Position numbers and translations under genes: made by a program. DNA of 64,000 bases from Spirochaetaceae bacterium (GTDB taxonomy: Bacteria > Spirochaetota > Spirochaetia > SZUA-6 > DRHE01): positions 2,761,086 through 2,825,085 of the forward strand of contig CP070696.1 of NCBI GenBank assembly GCA_020353535.1, written 5' to 3'. Shown here one piece after another: positions 42,169-50,144 of this stretch (the stretch's first letter is position 1; each line of letters starts with the position of its first letter). The notes beneath the pieces are model-generated. The model searched no databases and was not told where the DNA came from. It saw only the letters and a list, made by a program, of their open reading frames with translations.

Positions 42169-43246
42169 AGCTTCTCTGGAGCACAGGATCGGCGGATTCG
42201 CTTTGGAGGTAGAACTGGCCCTGGATCGGGGCATCGGCGTGCTTTTCGGGCCCAGCGCTGCCGGCAAGAGCCTGACCCTCCGCCTGATTGCAGGTTTGAT
42301 ACACCCTCAAAAGGGGACGATACGGCTGGGAACGAGGTTTCTCCTGAAAACTCCCGGGGGAGCGGTGCTCCCAGCCCATAAGCGAAAAATAGGCCTGGTT
42401 CACCAGGATCTGAGTCTCTTTCCTCATCTAACGGTATTGGAAAATGTAGCCTACGGGCTTCGGCGCAATGTACGAGCCGCCGGATATTGGCTGGAGAAGA
42501 TGCGTTTAACTGGAGTCGAGAACCGCTACCCCCGCCAGCTCTCCGGAGGACAGCAGCAGAGGGTTGCCCTGGCCCGGGCTTTAGCACCGCGACCGGAGCT
42601 GCTCCTGCTCGATGAGCCCTTCAGCGCTCTGGACGGACCTCTGAAGCGCAGCCTCCGAAGGGAATTAAAGGAGCTGCAGAGGGAAACCGACATCCCGGTT
42701 CTCTACGTAACCCATCAGATTGAGGATGTCTGCGCTCTGGGCAGCACCGTGTTTCTGCTTCGCAGCGGGCGGATCGTTCGGAGTTTTCCCGTGGAAGAAC
42801 TCTGGCAGGCCGGCTCTCAAGCCAGTACCTGGCCCGCGCTTGGTTGGGGCACGCTGATCCGGGGGAAAGTGGTACAGCGGGCGGGGGGAACCTGGCTCTC
42901 CTGGACCGGCGGTTCCCTCGAGCTTCCCGCCATGAGTGTCGAACAGGGAGCTGCCGTCGCCTTTGTCCCTCCCCGGGAGATCAAGATCCTCTATCCGGAC
43001 CTTCCCGTAGATCCCCAGCTTGCGGTTAACCTCATAGAGGGCCGAATCGTGGAGAGATACGTAGTCGGACATACCTGCACCCTCTATGTCGACGGAGCGG
43101 GCCTGCACTGGCATATCGAATATCCGGCCGACTCATATACGGATCTCCGGCTCGAAGAGGGAAGTTCAGTGCGAATTGGTGTGCGGCCCGCTGCTGTTTC
43201 GCTACTCACGCCGCAGGATACAGAAAAAACGGGCAGCTCAGATTAG
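42152..43246 (+). CDS. modC: Molybdate ABC transporter, ATP-binding protein
   Basis: 364 residues; GAGAGGAAGA precedes ATG 42152. Walker A GPSAAGKS, Q-loop VHQDLSLFPHL, signature LSGGQQQRVALARAL and Walker B LLLLDEPFSALD are all intact. Residues after about 240 form a MOP/TOBE-type domain as in ModC, where bound oxyanion can inhibit transport. The last gene of the hyuA-modABC unit; the TetR promoter begins about 50 bases after its stop. Confidence 0.9.
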   Translation: MSAFFEASLEHRIGGFALEVELALDRGIGVLFGPSAAGKSLTLRLIAGLIHPQKGTIRLGTRFLLKTPGGAVLPAHKRKIGLVHQDLSLFPHLTVLENVAYGLRRNVRAAGYWLEKMRLTGVENRYPRQLSGGQQQRVALARALAPRPELLLLDEPFSALDGPLKRSLRRELKELQRETDIPVLYVTHQIEDVCALGSTVFLLRSGRIVRSFPVEELWQAGSQASTWPALGWGTLIRGKVVQRAGGTWLSWTGGSLELPAMSVEQGAAVAFVPPREIKILYPDLPVDPQLAVNLIEGRIVERYVVGHTCTLYVDGAGLHWHIEYPADSYTDLRLEEGSSVRIGVRPAAVSLLTPQDTEKTGSSD

Positions 43247-43298
43247 CATCCGTAAGCAAACTGAACTCCCGGGGATAAAAACGAGATCAAAAAAGTTG

Positions 43299-43327
43299 TT
43301 GACAGAAATCAAAATCTCTCTTAAAAT
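43299..43327 (+). promoter_or_regulatory. Sigma-70-type promoter of the tetR gene
   Basis: TTGACA (43299-43304), 17-base spacer, TAAAAT (43322-43327). The palindromic operator starts at the last base of the -10 hexamer and covers the predicted transcription start, so it looks autoregulated. The leader would be only about 15 bases. Confidence 0.65.
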
Positions 43328-43347
43328 TGATTGATCATTCAAACAAA
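43327..43347 (+). promoter_or_regulatory. TetR operator, site 1 (autoregulatory)
   Basis: TTGATTGATCATTCAAACAAA. Its core is a near-perfect palindrome (TTGATTGA / TCATTCAA, one mismatch). The same 21-base sequence, with two changes, recurs at 43973-43993 before the aminotransferase gene. Confidence 0.6.
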
Positions 43348-43348
43348 T

Positions 43349-43954
43349 ATGGGACGAAAGAGCAAATCCACAGTCCGCCGTCAGGAGATCATGGAGAGCT
43401 GCTACCAGGTGGTTGCCAAGAAAGGGCTGGAAGGAGCGACTCTCAAGAGAATCGGCAAAGAGATGGGCGTAGCTCCCAGCCTTCTCATGCACTACTTCGC
43501 CAGCAAGGAGGAGATGATCCTCGCTCTTGTCGATTATATGGTCGAGAAGATGGACCGGGCCTACCTGCGGGCAAGTAAAGCGACGCTGAGCGCTGCCGAG
43601 CGGCTGGCCGTCTACATCGATAAGAACTTCGATTTCGAAATTCCTCAGAGTGTGGAAGACAAGGTCTTCTACGGCAGTTTCTACCTCGCTCTCAGCGATG
43701 AGCGCATCCGCGGAAGCTTCCGCAGGATGTACGACCACGACCACAGAATGATCGTTGCCCTGATTAAAGACTACATGGAAGAGACGGGAGTCAAAAATCT
43801 GGAACCGGATCTGCTGGCCATCCAGCTGATTTCCAGCATCGAAGGATTCTACCTGTACCGGGTTGTGCACGGAGATAGCCCTGAGCTCAATCAGGCTGCG
43901 AAGAGCTACAAGGATATGCTCTGGAGAATCCTCAGGGGAGGGCAGGATTCATGA
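43349..43954 (+). CDS. TetR-family transcriptional regulator
   Basis: 201 residues. The N-terminal helix-turn-helix (RRQEIMESCYQVVAKKGLEGATLKRIGKEMGVAPSLLMHYFASKEEMILALVDYM) is typical and BetI-like; the C-terminal ligand domain is variable. The frame is open slightly upstream, but ATG 43349 directly follows the operator. Two copies of one palindrome flank the gene: one over its promoter, one before the class-III aminotransferase. It therefore probably represses itself and that enzyme. The inducer is unknown; an amine or amino acid would suit the target. Confidence 0.88.
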   Translation: MGRKSKSTVRRQEIMESCYQVVAKKGLEGATLKRIGKEMGVAPSLLMHYFASKEEMILALVDYMVEKMDRAYLRASKATLSAAERLAVYIDKNFDFEIPQSVEDKVFYGSFYLALSDERIRGSFRRMYDHDHRMIVALIKDYMEETGVKNLEPDLLAIQLISSIEGFYLYRVVHGDSPELNQAAKSYKDMLWRILRGGQDS

Positions 43955-43972
43955 ACTTTTTGATTTTTTACT

Positions 43973-43993
43973 TTGATTGATTGTTCAAACAAA
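43973..43993 (+). promoter_or_regulatory. TetR operator, site 2 (aminotransferase gene)
   Basis: TTGATTGATTGTTCAAACAAA, 19 of 21 bases identical to site 1, 25 bases before the start of the class-III aminotransferase gene. Its location between promoter region and start codon fits repression. Confidence 0.6.
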
Positions 43994-44018
43994 ACTTTGC
44001 ATTGAAGGAGGAAAGAGC

Positions 44019-45356
44019 ATGAGTTTCTACGATGATTACGTTGCCAGGACACCGATGTCCGGAAAAGAGGCAAAACGGGCCCAGGCAATCATTCCCGGCG
44101 GGGTAGGCAGTGCCATACAGTTCTGGCCCCCCTATCCCATCATGATAAAAGACAGCCAGGGACCCTATGTCTGGGATCTGGACGGCAATAAGTACATCGA
44201 TTACTGCATGTGCTATGCAGCCATGGTGGCGGGCCACGCCGATCCGGTGATCGCCCAGGCGATCAAAGAGCAGGCCGATAAGGGCATCCTCTTCGGGCTG
44301 CCCGGAATCTCGGCCACGGATCTGGCGGAGGAGATCCAGCGCCGCTACCCGGTGATCGAGATGCTGCGTTTCACCCAGTCCGGTGTCGAAGCGACCATGT
44401 ACGCTGTGCGCCTGGCCCGGGCCGCCACCGGCAAGATGGGCGTGCTCAAAGTGGAGGGAGCCTACCACGGTGCCAGCGACATCCTGCTGGTCAGCACGGC
44501 GGTGCCGACAAATACCGCAGCCGGTCCGGAGTGGATGCCTTCCTCCGTAGCGGAGAGCGCGGGCATTCCCGAGGGGACCTGGAAGCACACCCACGTGGTG
44601 CAGTTCAACCACCTGGAGAGTCTTGAGTACCAGCTTTCGAAACACGAGGGGGAGATCGCCTGCTTCATCCTCGAGCCCTGTATGACCAACGGCGGGGTGA
44701 TTCCTCCGGATCCGGGTTATCTGGAAGAAGTGCGCAAGCTGACCCGCAAATACAATGTTCTGCTGATCTTCGACGAGGTCAAGGTGGGAGCCCGCATCGC
44801 TTACGGAGGTGCCTGTGAGAAGTACGGGATCGAGCCGGATCTGGTCTGTCTGGCCAAGGCCATAGGCGGCGGAACCCCGCTTGGGGCCTTCGGCGGCAGG
44901 CGGGATCTGATGGGACTGATCACCCCGATGGGTCCTGCGGTGCACTTCGGGACCTACAACGCCAATCCGCTGACCACTTCGGCGGGACTGGCCTGCCTTA
45001 CCAAGGTGCTTACAAAAGAGAAGTACAAGGAGATGGACAGGCTGGGAGAAAAGTACGCCAAGGGATTGAAGGACATCATCAAACGCCTCGGCCTGCCGGC
45101 CTGTGTCACCCACGAGGGTCCGCTGGGGGGAATCCAGTTCGTACCCGAGATCCCCCACACCTACCGACAGGCCAACCAGGGAAACAAGGGGATGTGGCGG
45201 GAGTACTGGTACGGAATGCTGAGTAAGGGGGTGATTCCGATGGGCAGCGGCTGGTTCGAGGAGTACTCGATTTCCGCCGCCCACAAGGATAAGGATATCG
45301 AGGAGACCCTCAACATCAGCGAGGATGTCTTGAAAGAGGTGAAAAAACTAGCTTAA
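44019..45356 (+). CDS. Class-III PLP aminotransferase (glutamate-1-semialdehyde-aminomutase-like), copy 1
   Basis: 445 residues; GAAGGAGGA precedes ATG 44019. IIPGGVGSAIQFWPPYP and WDLDGNKYIDY open the domain; FTQSGVEATMYAVRLARAATG, KVEGAYHGASD, LIFDEVKVG (cofactor Asp) and CLAKAIGGGTPLGAFGG with PLP lysine K280 follow. Members move amino groups of omega- or beta-amino compounds or act as GSA mutase; heme-gene context is absent here. It is the only gene after TetR site 2 and ends 57 bases from a convergent paralogue. Substrate may be an amine or amino acid left after demethylation by the adjacent MttB system (inference). Confidence 0.86.
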   Translation: MSFYDDYVARTPMSGKEAKRAQAIIPGGVGSAIQFWPPYPIMIKDSQGPYVWDLDGNKYIDYCMCYAAMVAGHADPVIAQAIKEQADKGILFGLPGISATDLAEEIQRRYPVIEMLRFTQSGVEATMYAVRLARAATGKMGVLKVEGAYHGASDILLVSTAVPTNTAAGPEWMPSSVAESAGIPEGTWKHTHVVQFNHLESLEYQLSKHEGEIACFILEPCMTNGGVIPPDPGYLEEVRKLTRKYNVLLIFDEVKVGARIAYGGACEKYGIEPDLVCLAKAIGGGTPLGAFGGRRDLMGLITPMGPAVHFGTYNANPLTTSAGLACLTKVLTKEKYKEMDRLGEKYAKGLKDIIKRLGLPACVTHEGPLGGIQFVPEIPHTYRQANQGNKGMWREYWYGMLSKGVIPMGSGWFEEYSISAAHKDKDIEETLNISEDVLKEVKKLA

Positions 45357-45413
45357 ACCACGGATTTGAGGTGTTCCGGGCCAGTTGCCCAGGATGCCAT
45401 ACACTTTGAAAAC

Positions 45414-46757
45414 CTAGATCAGCTCCTTGAAGGCATCGTCGATCTTGTTCAAGGCTTCGTCTATGTCTTTCTCCGTATGCCCGGCGCCGATGAAGGTTTC
45501 CTCGTAGGCCGAGGGCGCTGTGATGAACAGGCCTTTGGTCACCAGGCTCATCCACCACTTGCGCCACATCCCCTTGTCGATCCCGAGGGTTTCCCGGAAG
45601 TTCTTCGGATGCTTGTCTATGCCGAAGAACACGGTCCACATGCCCCCGATTCCGGGAACCACCGCCTTGATCCCGTGCCGGCGGAGGGACTCATCCACGC
45701 CCTTTTTGAACTTCTCTCCGAGCTTGTTGAGGTGCTTGTAGGCATCGTCGGTCATGACCTTGGTCAGGCAGGCGATGCTGGCGGCAACGGACACGGGGTT
45801 GGCATTGTAGGTACCGAAGTGGATCGTCTCTCCAAGGGGGTAGAACATGTCCCACAGAGCTTCGCTTCCTCCCAAAGCGGCGATGGGAAGGCCGCCGCCG
45901 AAGGCCTTTGACAGGCAGATGATGTCGGGTTTCACTCCGGTTATTTCCGTGCCTCCCCCGGCAGCCAGCCGGATGCCCACCTTGACCTCGTCGAAGATCA
46001 GCAGGATGTTGTGCCGCCGAGTGATTTCCCGCACCTGTTCCAAATACCCTTTCTCCGGAAGGCACATCCCGAAGTTGGCAACAATTGGCTCCACGATCAG
46101 AGCGGCTACCTGCCCGAGGTTGCGCTGCAAACACTGCTCTAGGGCGTCGGGATCGTTCCAGGGAACCACTAAGGTGTGCTTGGCCGTGTCGTAGAGAACC
46201 CCGGCGGACTCGATCGTGGGTGTCGGCGCCCAGGCAGGGCCCATATGGGAAGGCCGATGGGGTTTGTCGCTGATCAGAAGGGCGTCGTGGGCTCCGTGGT
46301 AGCAGCCCTCCACTTTTATGATCTTGTCCTTTCCCGTGAAGGCCCGGGCCAGACGAAGAGCGTACATGGTGGCCTCAGCCCCGGAGTTGGCGAAACGGAA
46401 GAAGCGCATAGAAGGGTAACGTCTGAGAAGCTCCTTCAGCAGCTTCTCCGTGATAGGACCGGGAATCCCGAACATGGTACCCTTTTCCGCCTGTTCCCCG
46501 ATCGCCTTGTTGATCTCCGGGTGGGCATGGCCGCCGATGATGGCGCCGTAGCACTGGTTCATGTCGATGTACTCGTTGCCGTCCACATCCCAGATCCGGC
46601 CCCCCTTGCCGTGGTCGACGAAGAAGGGGTAGGGTTCGTAGTAGCGAAAGGGGCTGCCCACCCCTCCCTGTATGAACTGCGATGCCGCTGCGTGCATCTC
46701 GGCAGATTTCGGTGTTTTCTTTTTGTATTCTTCGATAATATTCGACAGTTCCCGCAT
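45414..46757 (-). CDS. Class-III PLP aminotransferase (glutamate-1-semialdehyde-aminomutase-like), copy 2
   Basis: 447 residues; AAGGAGGACG precedes the ATG. The same motif set as copy 1 is present: FIQGGVGSPFRYYEPYP, WDVDGNEYIDMNQCYG, FANSGAEATMYALRLARAFTG, KVEGCYHGAHD, LIFDEVKVG and CLSKAFGGGLP with PLP lysine K284, then HFGTYNANP. The proteins are clearly paralogous but diverged, and lie tail to tail. Its promoter carries a CAAATTTGAC box that also occurs before the methyltransferase genes, while copy 1 has the TetR operator, so the two appear to be under different control. Confidence 0.86.
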   Translation of the reverse strand: MRELSNIIEEYKKKTPKSAEMHAAASQFIQGGVGSPFRYYEPYPFFVDHGKGGRIWDVDGNEYIDMNQCYGAIIGGHAHPEINKAIGEQAEKGTMFGIPGPITEKLLKELLRRYPSMRFFRFANSGAEATMYALRLARAFTGKDKIIKVEGCYHGAHDALLISDKPHRPSHMGPAWAPTPTIESAGVLYDTAKHTLVVPWNDPDALEQCLQRNLGQVAALIVEPIVANFGMCLPEKGYLEQVREITRRHNILLIFDEVKVGIRLAAGGGTEITGVKPDIICLSKAFGGGLPIAALGGSEALWDMFYPLGETIHFGTYNANPVSVAASIACLTKVMTDDAYKHLNKLGEKFKKGVDESLRRHGIKAVVPGIGGMWTVFFGIDKHPKNFRETLGIDKGMWRKWWMSLVTKGLFITAPSAYEETFIGAGHTEKDIDEALNKIDDAFKELI

Positions 46758-46795
46758 ATCGTCCTCCTTACCTGGATGGTGCTTTGTGGATAACC

Positions 46796-46825
46796 ATTAT
46801 CCTACAGGAATTCCTATCGAGTCAA
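46796..46825 (-). promoter_or_regulatory. Sigma-70-type promoter of aminotransferase copy 2
   Basis: TTGACT (46825-46820), 18-base spacer, GATAAT (46801-46796) on the minus strand. The -35 hexamer lies inside the CAAATTTGAC box at 46821-46830. Confidence 0.55.
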
Positions 46826-46830
46826 ATTTG
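46821..46830. promoter_or_regulatory. CAAATTTGAC box, site 1
   Basis: GTCAAATTTG on the plus strand, overlapping the -35 element of aminotransferase copy 2. It matches two further sites at 46939 and 47898. Confidence 0.45.
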
Positions 46831-46938
46831 TAGTTTAGATTCGATTCTTACTATTCGGAATCATGACAGTAGTGGCTCAAAGTGCTGCGGTCGTTTCCTC
46901 GGTAACGAAATTCCGTATATTGGTAATCCGAGGGCGGG

Positions 46939-46950
46939 GTCAAATTTGAC
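46939..46950. promoter_or_regulatory. CAAATTTGAC box, site 2 (perfect palindrome)
   Basis: GTCAAATTTGAC is a perfect 12-base palindrome 75 bases before the MtrH-like gene. Its right half forms a TTGACA -35 (46946-46951), although no good -10 follows at normal spacing. Confidence 0.45.
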
Positions 46951-47024
46951 AAAAGCCAGAGATTCAAGTGAAGTAGAATCTACAGGTGAGAGAATCTGCA
47001 ATTACAATAATCGGGAGAGTTGGC

Positions 47025-47867
47025 ATGGAAACGATACTGCGCAGCCAGACAAATGAAGTAAGAATCGATCCCCTGGGTCCGGTGGTCATGATCGGGGAAA
47101 AAATTAATCCTACGGGACACAAGAAGCTGGCTGAAGCTCTGAAAGAGGATAACTACGAGTACGTCAAAGGACTGGCGGAAATGCAGATAGAGCATGGCGC
47201 CCACGTGCTCGACGTCAACGTGGGCGTTCCCGGGCTCGACGAGGTGGCTCTGCTGCCGGGCATCGTCAAGCGACTGGCTGCCGATTTCGACGTGCCCCTG
47301 TGTTTGGACTCGGGCAATCCAAAAGCCCTGGCCGCAGGATTGCAGGAGGCTCCGGGCAAGGCGCTGGTGAACTCGGTAAACGGTGAGAAGGACCGTCTGG
47401 AATCGGTGTTGCCCCTGGTCAAAGACCGGCAAGCCGCGGTCATCGGACTGACCATGGACGAGCAGGGGATTCCCACGGATCCGGAACGCCGTCTGGCAAT
47501 CGCTGAGCACATCGTCAATCGTGCCGTTCAACTGGGTATACCCCAGCAGGACGTGATCATCGACACCCTCGTGCTTACGGTAGGGGCGGATCAGAGTGCC
47601 GCCAAAGTAACGCTGCGCACGATCGAGTTGGTGCGGGAACGACTCGGTGTAAACATCAATCTGGGAGCGAGCAATGTGTCCTTCGGGTTGCCAGATCGCC
47701 AGACCATCAATCAAGCCTTTATGGCTTTGGCGATCGGTGCCGGCGCAAATTGCATGATCACAGATCCGAGGAAGCTTGCCCCCACGATACTTGCCTGTGA
47801 TCTGCTTTTGGGCAGAGATCCTTACGGGAAAAGATACATCGTCTCCACCAGGAAACGGCTTGCCTGA
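47025..47867 (+). CDS. Tetrahydrofolate:corrinoid methyltransferase (MtrH/DHPS-like)
   Basis: 280 residues; GGGAGAG precedes ATG 47025. VVMIGEKINPTGHKKLAEAL is the pterin-binding start of the DHPS/methyltransferase barrel; HGAHVLDVNVGVPG, PLCLDSGNPKALAAGL and ALVNSVNGEKDR are the classic MetH/AcsE/MtrH segments that hold methyltetrahydrofolate. In such loci the protein moves the methyl group from the methylated corrinoid protein to tetrahydrofolate. It is the only such protein for two MttB/corrinoid pairs just downstream. The family is firm; the direction of transfer is inferred from context. Confidence 0.87.
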   Translation: METILRSQTNEVRIDPLGPVVMIGEKINPTGHKKLAEALKEDNYEYVKGLAEMQIEHGAHVLDVNVGVPGLDEVALLPGIVKRLAADFDVPLCLDSGNPKALAAGLQEAPGKALVNSVNGEKDRLESVLPLVKDRQAAVIGLTMDEQGIPTDPERRLAIAEHIVNRAVQLGIPQQDVIIDTLVLTVGADQSAAKVTLRTIELVRERLGVNINLGASNVSFGLPDRQTINQAFMALAIGAGANCMITDPRKLAPTILACDLLLGRDPYGKRYIVSTRKRLA

Positions 47868-47897
47868 TCGAGGCATATTCTTAAATAGTGAGAATCG

Positions 47898-47907
47898 CAA
47901 ATTTGAC
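47898..47907. promoter_or_regulatory. CAAATTTGAC box, site 3
   Basis: CAAATTTGAC in the gap between the MtrH-like gene and the first corrinoid protein gene; it overlaps a possible -35 (TTGACG). Confidence 0.45.
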
Positions 47908-47930
47908 GGCCTTGGAACCGGTCTGATAGC
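47903..47930 (+). promoter_or_regulatory. Candidate promoter of the corrinoid/MttB genes
   Basis: TTGACG (47903-47908), 16-base spacer, GATAGC (47925-47930), about 80 bases before the corrinoid protein start. The -10 is weak. Confidence 0.35.
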
Positions 47931-48012
47931 GTGAGCTTGTCGAGGTAGCTATACTCAAGCCGAATCAAACAGGCTGTTTTCATTTGCAGATTTCGAGAGG
48001 AGAAGCTTCAGG

Positions 48013-48657
48013 ATGGACAGTTTGAAACAGATGGCCGAAGCGGTGATTGCCGGAGATGTCGAGCAATGCGTATCCCTCGCCAGGCAGGCAATCCAGGACA
48101 ATCTTGATCCCGTAGAAGTCATACAACAGGGATTTTCCAATGGAATGGACACGGTCGGCAGGAAATTCGAGAGCGGAGAGATGTTCCTACCGGAGATGAT
48201 GCAGGCCGCGGAGGCCATGAACGCCGGTGTGGCTGTGTTGAAACCTGCCATCGAATCGTCCGGTTCCGGAAGCCTTCAGGAGTTCGGAAAGGTCGTGCTG
48301 GCGACCATTCAGGGGGACATGCACGATATCGGGAAGAACATCGTGAAGCTCCTCCTGGCCACCTCAGGCTTCGAAATCACCGATCTGGGAAAAGATGTAA
48401 AAGTCGCGGCCATTATCGACAGGGCGGAGGAGGTCCAGGCTAGTGTGATTGGAGTATCCGCGTTGATGACCACCACTATGGGTTACATGCCCGATTTGAT
48501 ACAAGAGCTGCAGGAGCTGGGGATCAAAGCGGAGTTCCCCGTTATGGTGGGCGGCGCGCCGGTGACCGAGGAGTGGGCTAAGGAGATCGGAGCCGACGGC
48601 TATGCCAAGGATGCAGTGGGTGCGGTTCGGGTCGCCAAAGGACTGGCGCAGAAATAG
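48013..48657 (+). CDS. Methyltransferase corrinoid protein, copy 1
   Basis: 214 residues; GAGAGGAGAAG precedes the ATG. An N-terminal helical cap (VIQQGFSNGMDTVGRKFESGEMFLPEMMQAAEAM) is followed by the B12-binding fold with GDMHDIGKN; H104 is the lower cobalt ligand. VIGVSALMTTTMGYMPDLIQEL and VMVGGAPVTEEWAKEIGADGYAKDA complete the MtbC/MttC type. It carries the methyl group between the MttB protein encoded 18 bases downstream and the MtrH-like enzyme. It is about as diverged from copy 2 as expected for different partners. Confidence 0.92.
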   Translation: MDSLKQMAEAVIAGDVEQCVSLARQAIQDNLDPVEVIQQGFSNGMDTVGRKFESGEMFLPEMMQAAEAMNAGVAVLKPAIESSGSGSLQEFGKVVLATIQGDMHDIGKNIVKLLLATSGFEITDLGKDVKVAAIIDRAEEVQASVIGVSALMTTTMGYMPDLIQELQELGIKAEFPVMVGGAPVTEEWAKEIGADGYAKDAVGAVRVAKGLAQK

Positions 48658-48675
48658 CGGGAAGGAGTTAGCGGC

Positions 48676-50058
48676 ATGGTGAGTTTTTGGGAGGTCCTCG
48701 AGCGATGCGGCAAAGGTCAGCGTATGCAGGAGGCCGACTATGACACCCTTCTGTACAAGTCGGTGTCGAGTCTGACCGAGAAGTATGATATCAAATTCAA
48801 TCCGCAAGCAATCGTTCCAGACGATGATTCCCTTGCCGACCGGGCTTATCAGGCGGGGATCGAGCTGTTCGAGCAAGTCGGTTTTTACTGTCTCGATACC
48901 AAGCGGGTGGTACGCTTCAGCCGCAGCGAGATTGAAGAACGGGTAGCCCTGGCTCCCGATACCTATACCTGGGGAGAGGGAAAGGATCGGGGTGTGACTT
49001 ATAATCGCGGGATCGAGGATTCCCGGGATCCTTCTTTCGTGGCCTCAGGATTGGGCGTTCCCGTGCCCCAGGATATGTTCGTCAAGGTCTGTCAGGCGAT
49101 CGCCAGTGTCCCCCTGGCCGATGCCTTTTGCGGCGTATCCCTGCAGGACACCTTTCGCGGCATACCGATCAGGGCCGGTCATCCGATCGAAGTTGCAGCT
49201 GCTATTTGGGATGTGACAAAAAGACGGGAGGCGGCACGGCTGGCCGGCAGACCCGGGTTGGGTTTGTATGCCATGATCTCCTGTGCCGAGAGCACCGCTG
49301 CAATAATAGCCGCTTCAAGTGAGAAGTTCGGAGCTCTGCCTGCGGATGTTACCCAGAACGGGGCGATCGCCGAGTTGAAGGTCGATTTCGCCCGTATGAA
49401 CAAGGTGCCTTGGCAGATGGAGAGCGGGGCAGGCATCGCCGGGCTGTATGGACCGTTGATGGGCGGGTACGCCGGAGGCCCGGAAGGAACCATGCTGACT
49501 CAAATAGCCCACTTTTTCCTGGGCCTTTTTGCCTTCAACGCCGACTATCATATTCCATTTCCGATCGATCTCCATCAGGTGTGCAATTCAACCTCCCCCA
49601 TGCTCTGGCTGGTGAGCGTGTACTCCCAGGCTCTGGCCAGAAACACCCATCTGCTCAACCAGTCGGTATCCATGGCAGCGGCCGGACCTGCCACCAGGAT
49701 GCTCTTCTACGAACTGGCTGCCCATGCCGTCACCGCAACGGTTTCCGGAGCAAATCTGGTAGCTGCGGGAATTGCCAGAGACAAATACCCCGAGCGGGTG
49801 TCCACGCTGGAAATTCAAACCGCCTCGGAGGTCGGTCACATTGTGGCACGGATGGGGATGACCCGAAAAGATGCAAATAAGCTTGTAAAAGTACTGCTGG
49901 GCAAATACGAGAAGCAGGTAGCGGATGCTCCTCTCGGGAAGAAGTTCAGCGAGATCTACGACATGGACAAGGTAACTGCTCAGCCGGAGTATCTGGAGCT
50001 CTATGAATCGATTCGTCGGGAGCTGGCAGAACTGGGATTGAACTACTCCCTGCTGTGA
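48676..50058 (+). CDS. MttB-superfamily corrinoid methyltransferase, non-pyrrolysine, copy 1
   Basis: 460 residues read through without an internal amber codon, so pyrrolysine is not encoded. The trimethylamine-methyltransferase barrel is seen in KVPWQMESGAGIAGLYGPLMGGYAGGPEGTMLTQIA, FPIDLHQVCNSTSPMLW and SVSMAAAGPATRMLFYELAAHA. Characterised members of the non-Pyl group demethylate quaternary amines such as glycine betaine, proline betaine or carnitine; the substrate here cannot be predicted from motifs. It sits between its likely corrinoid partner and a second, distant MttB copy. Confidence 0.87.
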   Translation: MVSFWEVLERCGKGQRMQEADYDTLLYKSVSSLTEKYDIKFNPQAIVPDDDSLADRAYQAGIELFEQVGFYCLDTKRVVRFSRSEIEERVALAPDTYTWGEGKDRGVTYNRGIEDSRDPSFVASGLGVPVPQDMFVKVCQAIASVPLADAFCGVSLQDTFRGIPIRAGHPIEVAAAIWDVTKRREAARLAGRPGLGLYAMISCAESTAAIIAASSEKFGALPADVTQNGAIAELKVDFARMNKVPWQMESGAGIAGLYGPLMGGYAGGPEGTMLTQIAHFFLGLFAFNADYHIPFPIDLHQVCNSTSPMLWLVSVYSQALARNTHLLNQSVSMAAAGPATRMLFYELAAHAVTATVSGANLVAAGIARDKYPERVSTLEIQTASEVGHIVARMGMTRKDANKLVKVLLGKYEKQVADAPLGKKFSEIYDMDKVTAQPEYLELYESIRRELAELGLNYSLL

Positions 50059-50144
50059 GTGGAGGCAGTCCCCGCGAGAAAGCGGCAAGATCGGATTCGG
50101 CGGCACGGAGTTCTACATAAAATGATGGATTGGAGGTATGGAGA

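Noticed and set aside
44019-46757. hemL (glutamate-1-semialdehyde mutase) for heme synthesis
   Set aside because: Family resemblance is clear, but two convergent copies, no other hem gene nearby and catabolic regulators argue for a different amine substrate.
47010-47045. Sigma-54 promoter before the MtrH-like gene
   Set aside because: TTGGCAT and a later TGC are present but the GG-to-GC spacing is wrong and the element overlaps the coding start.
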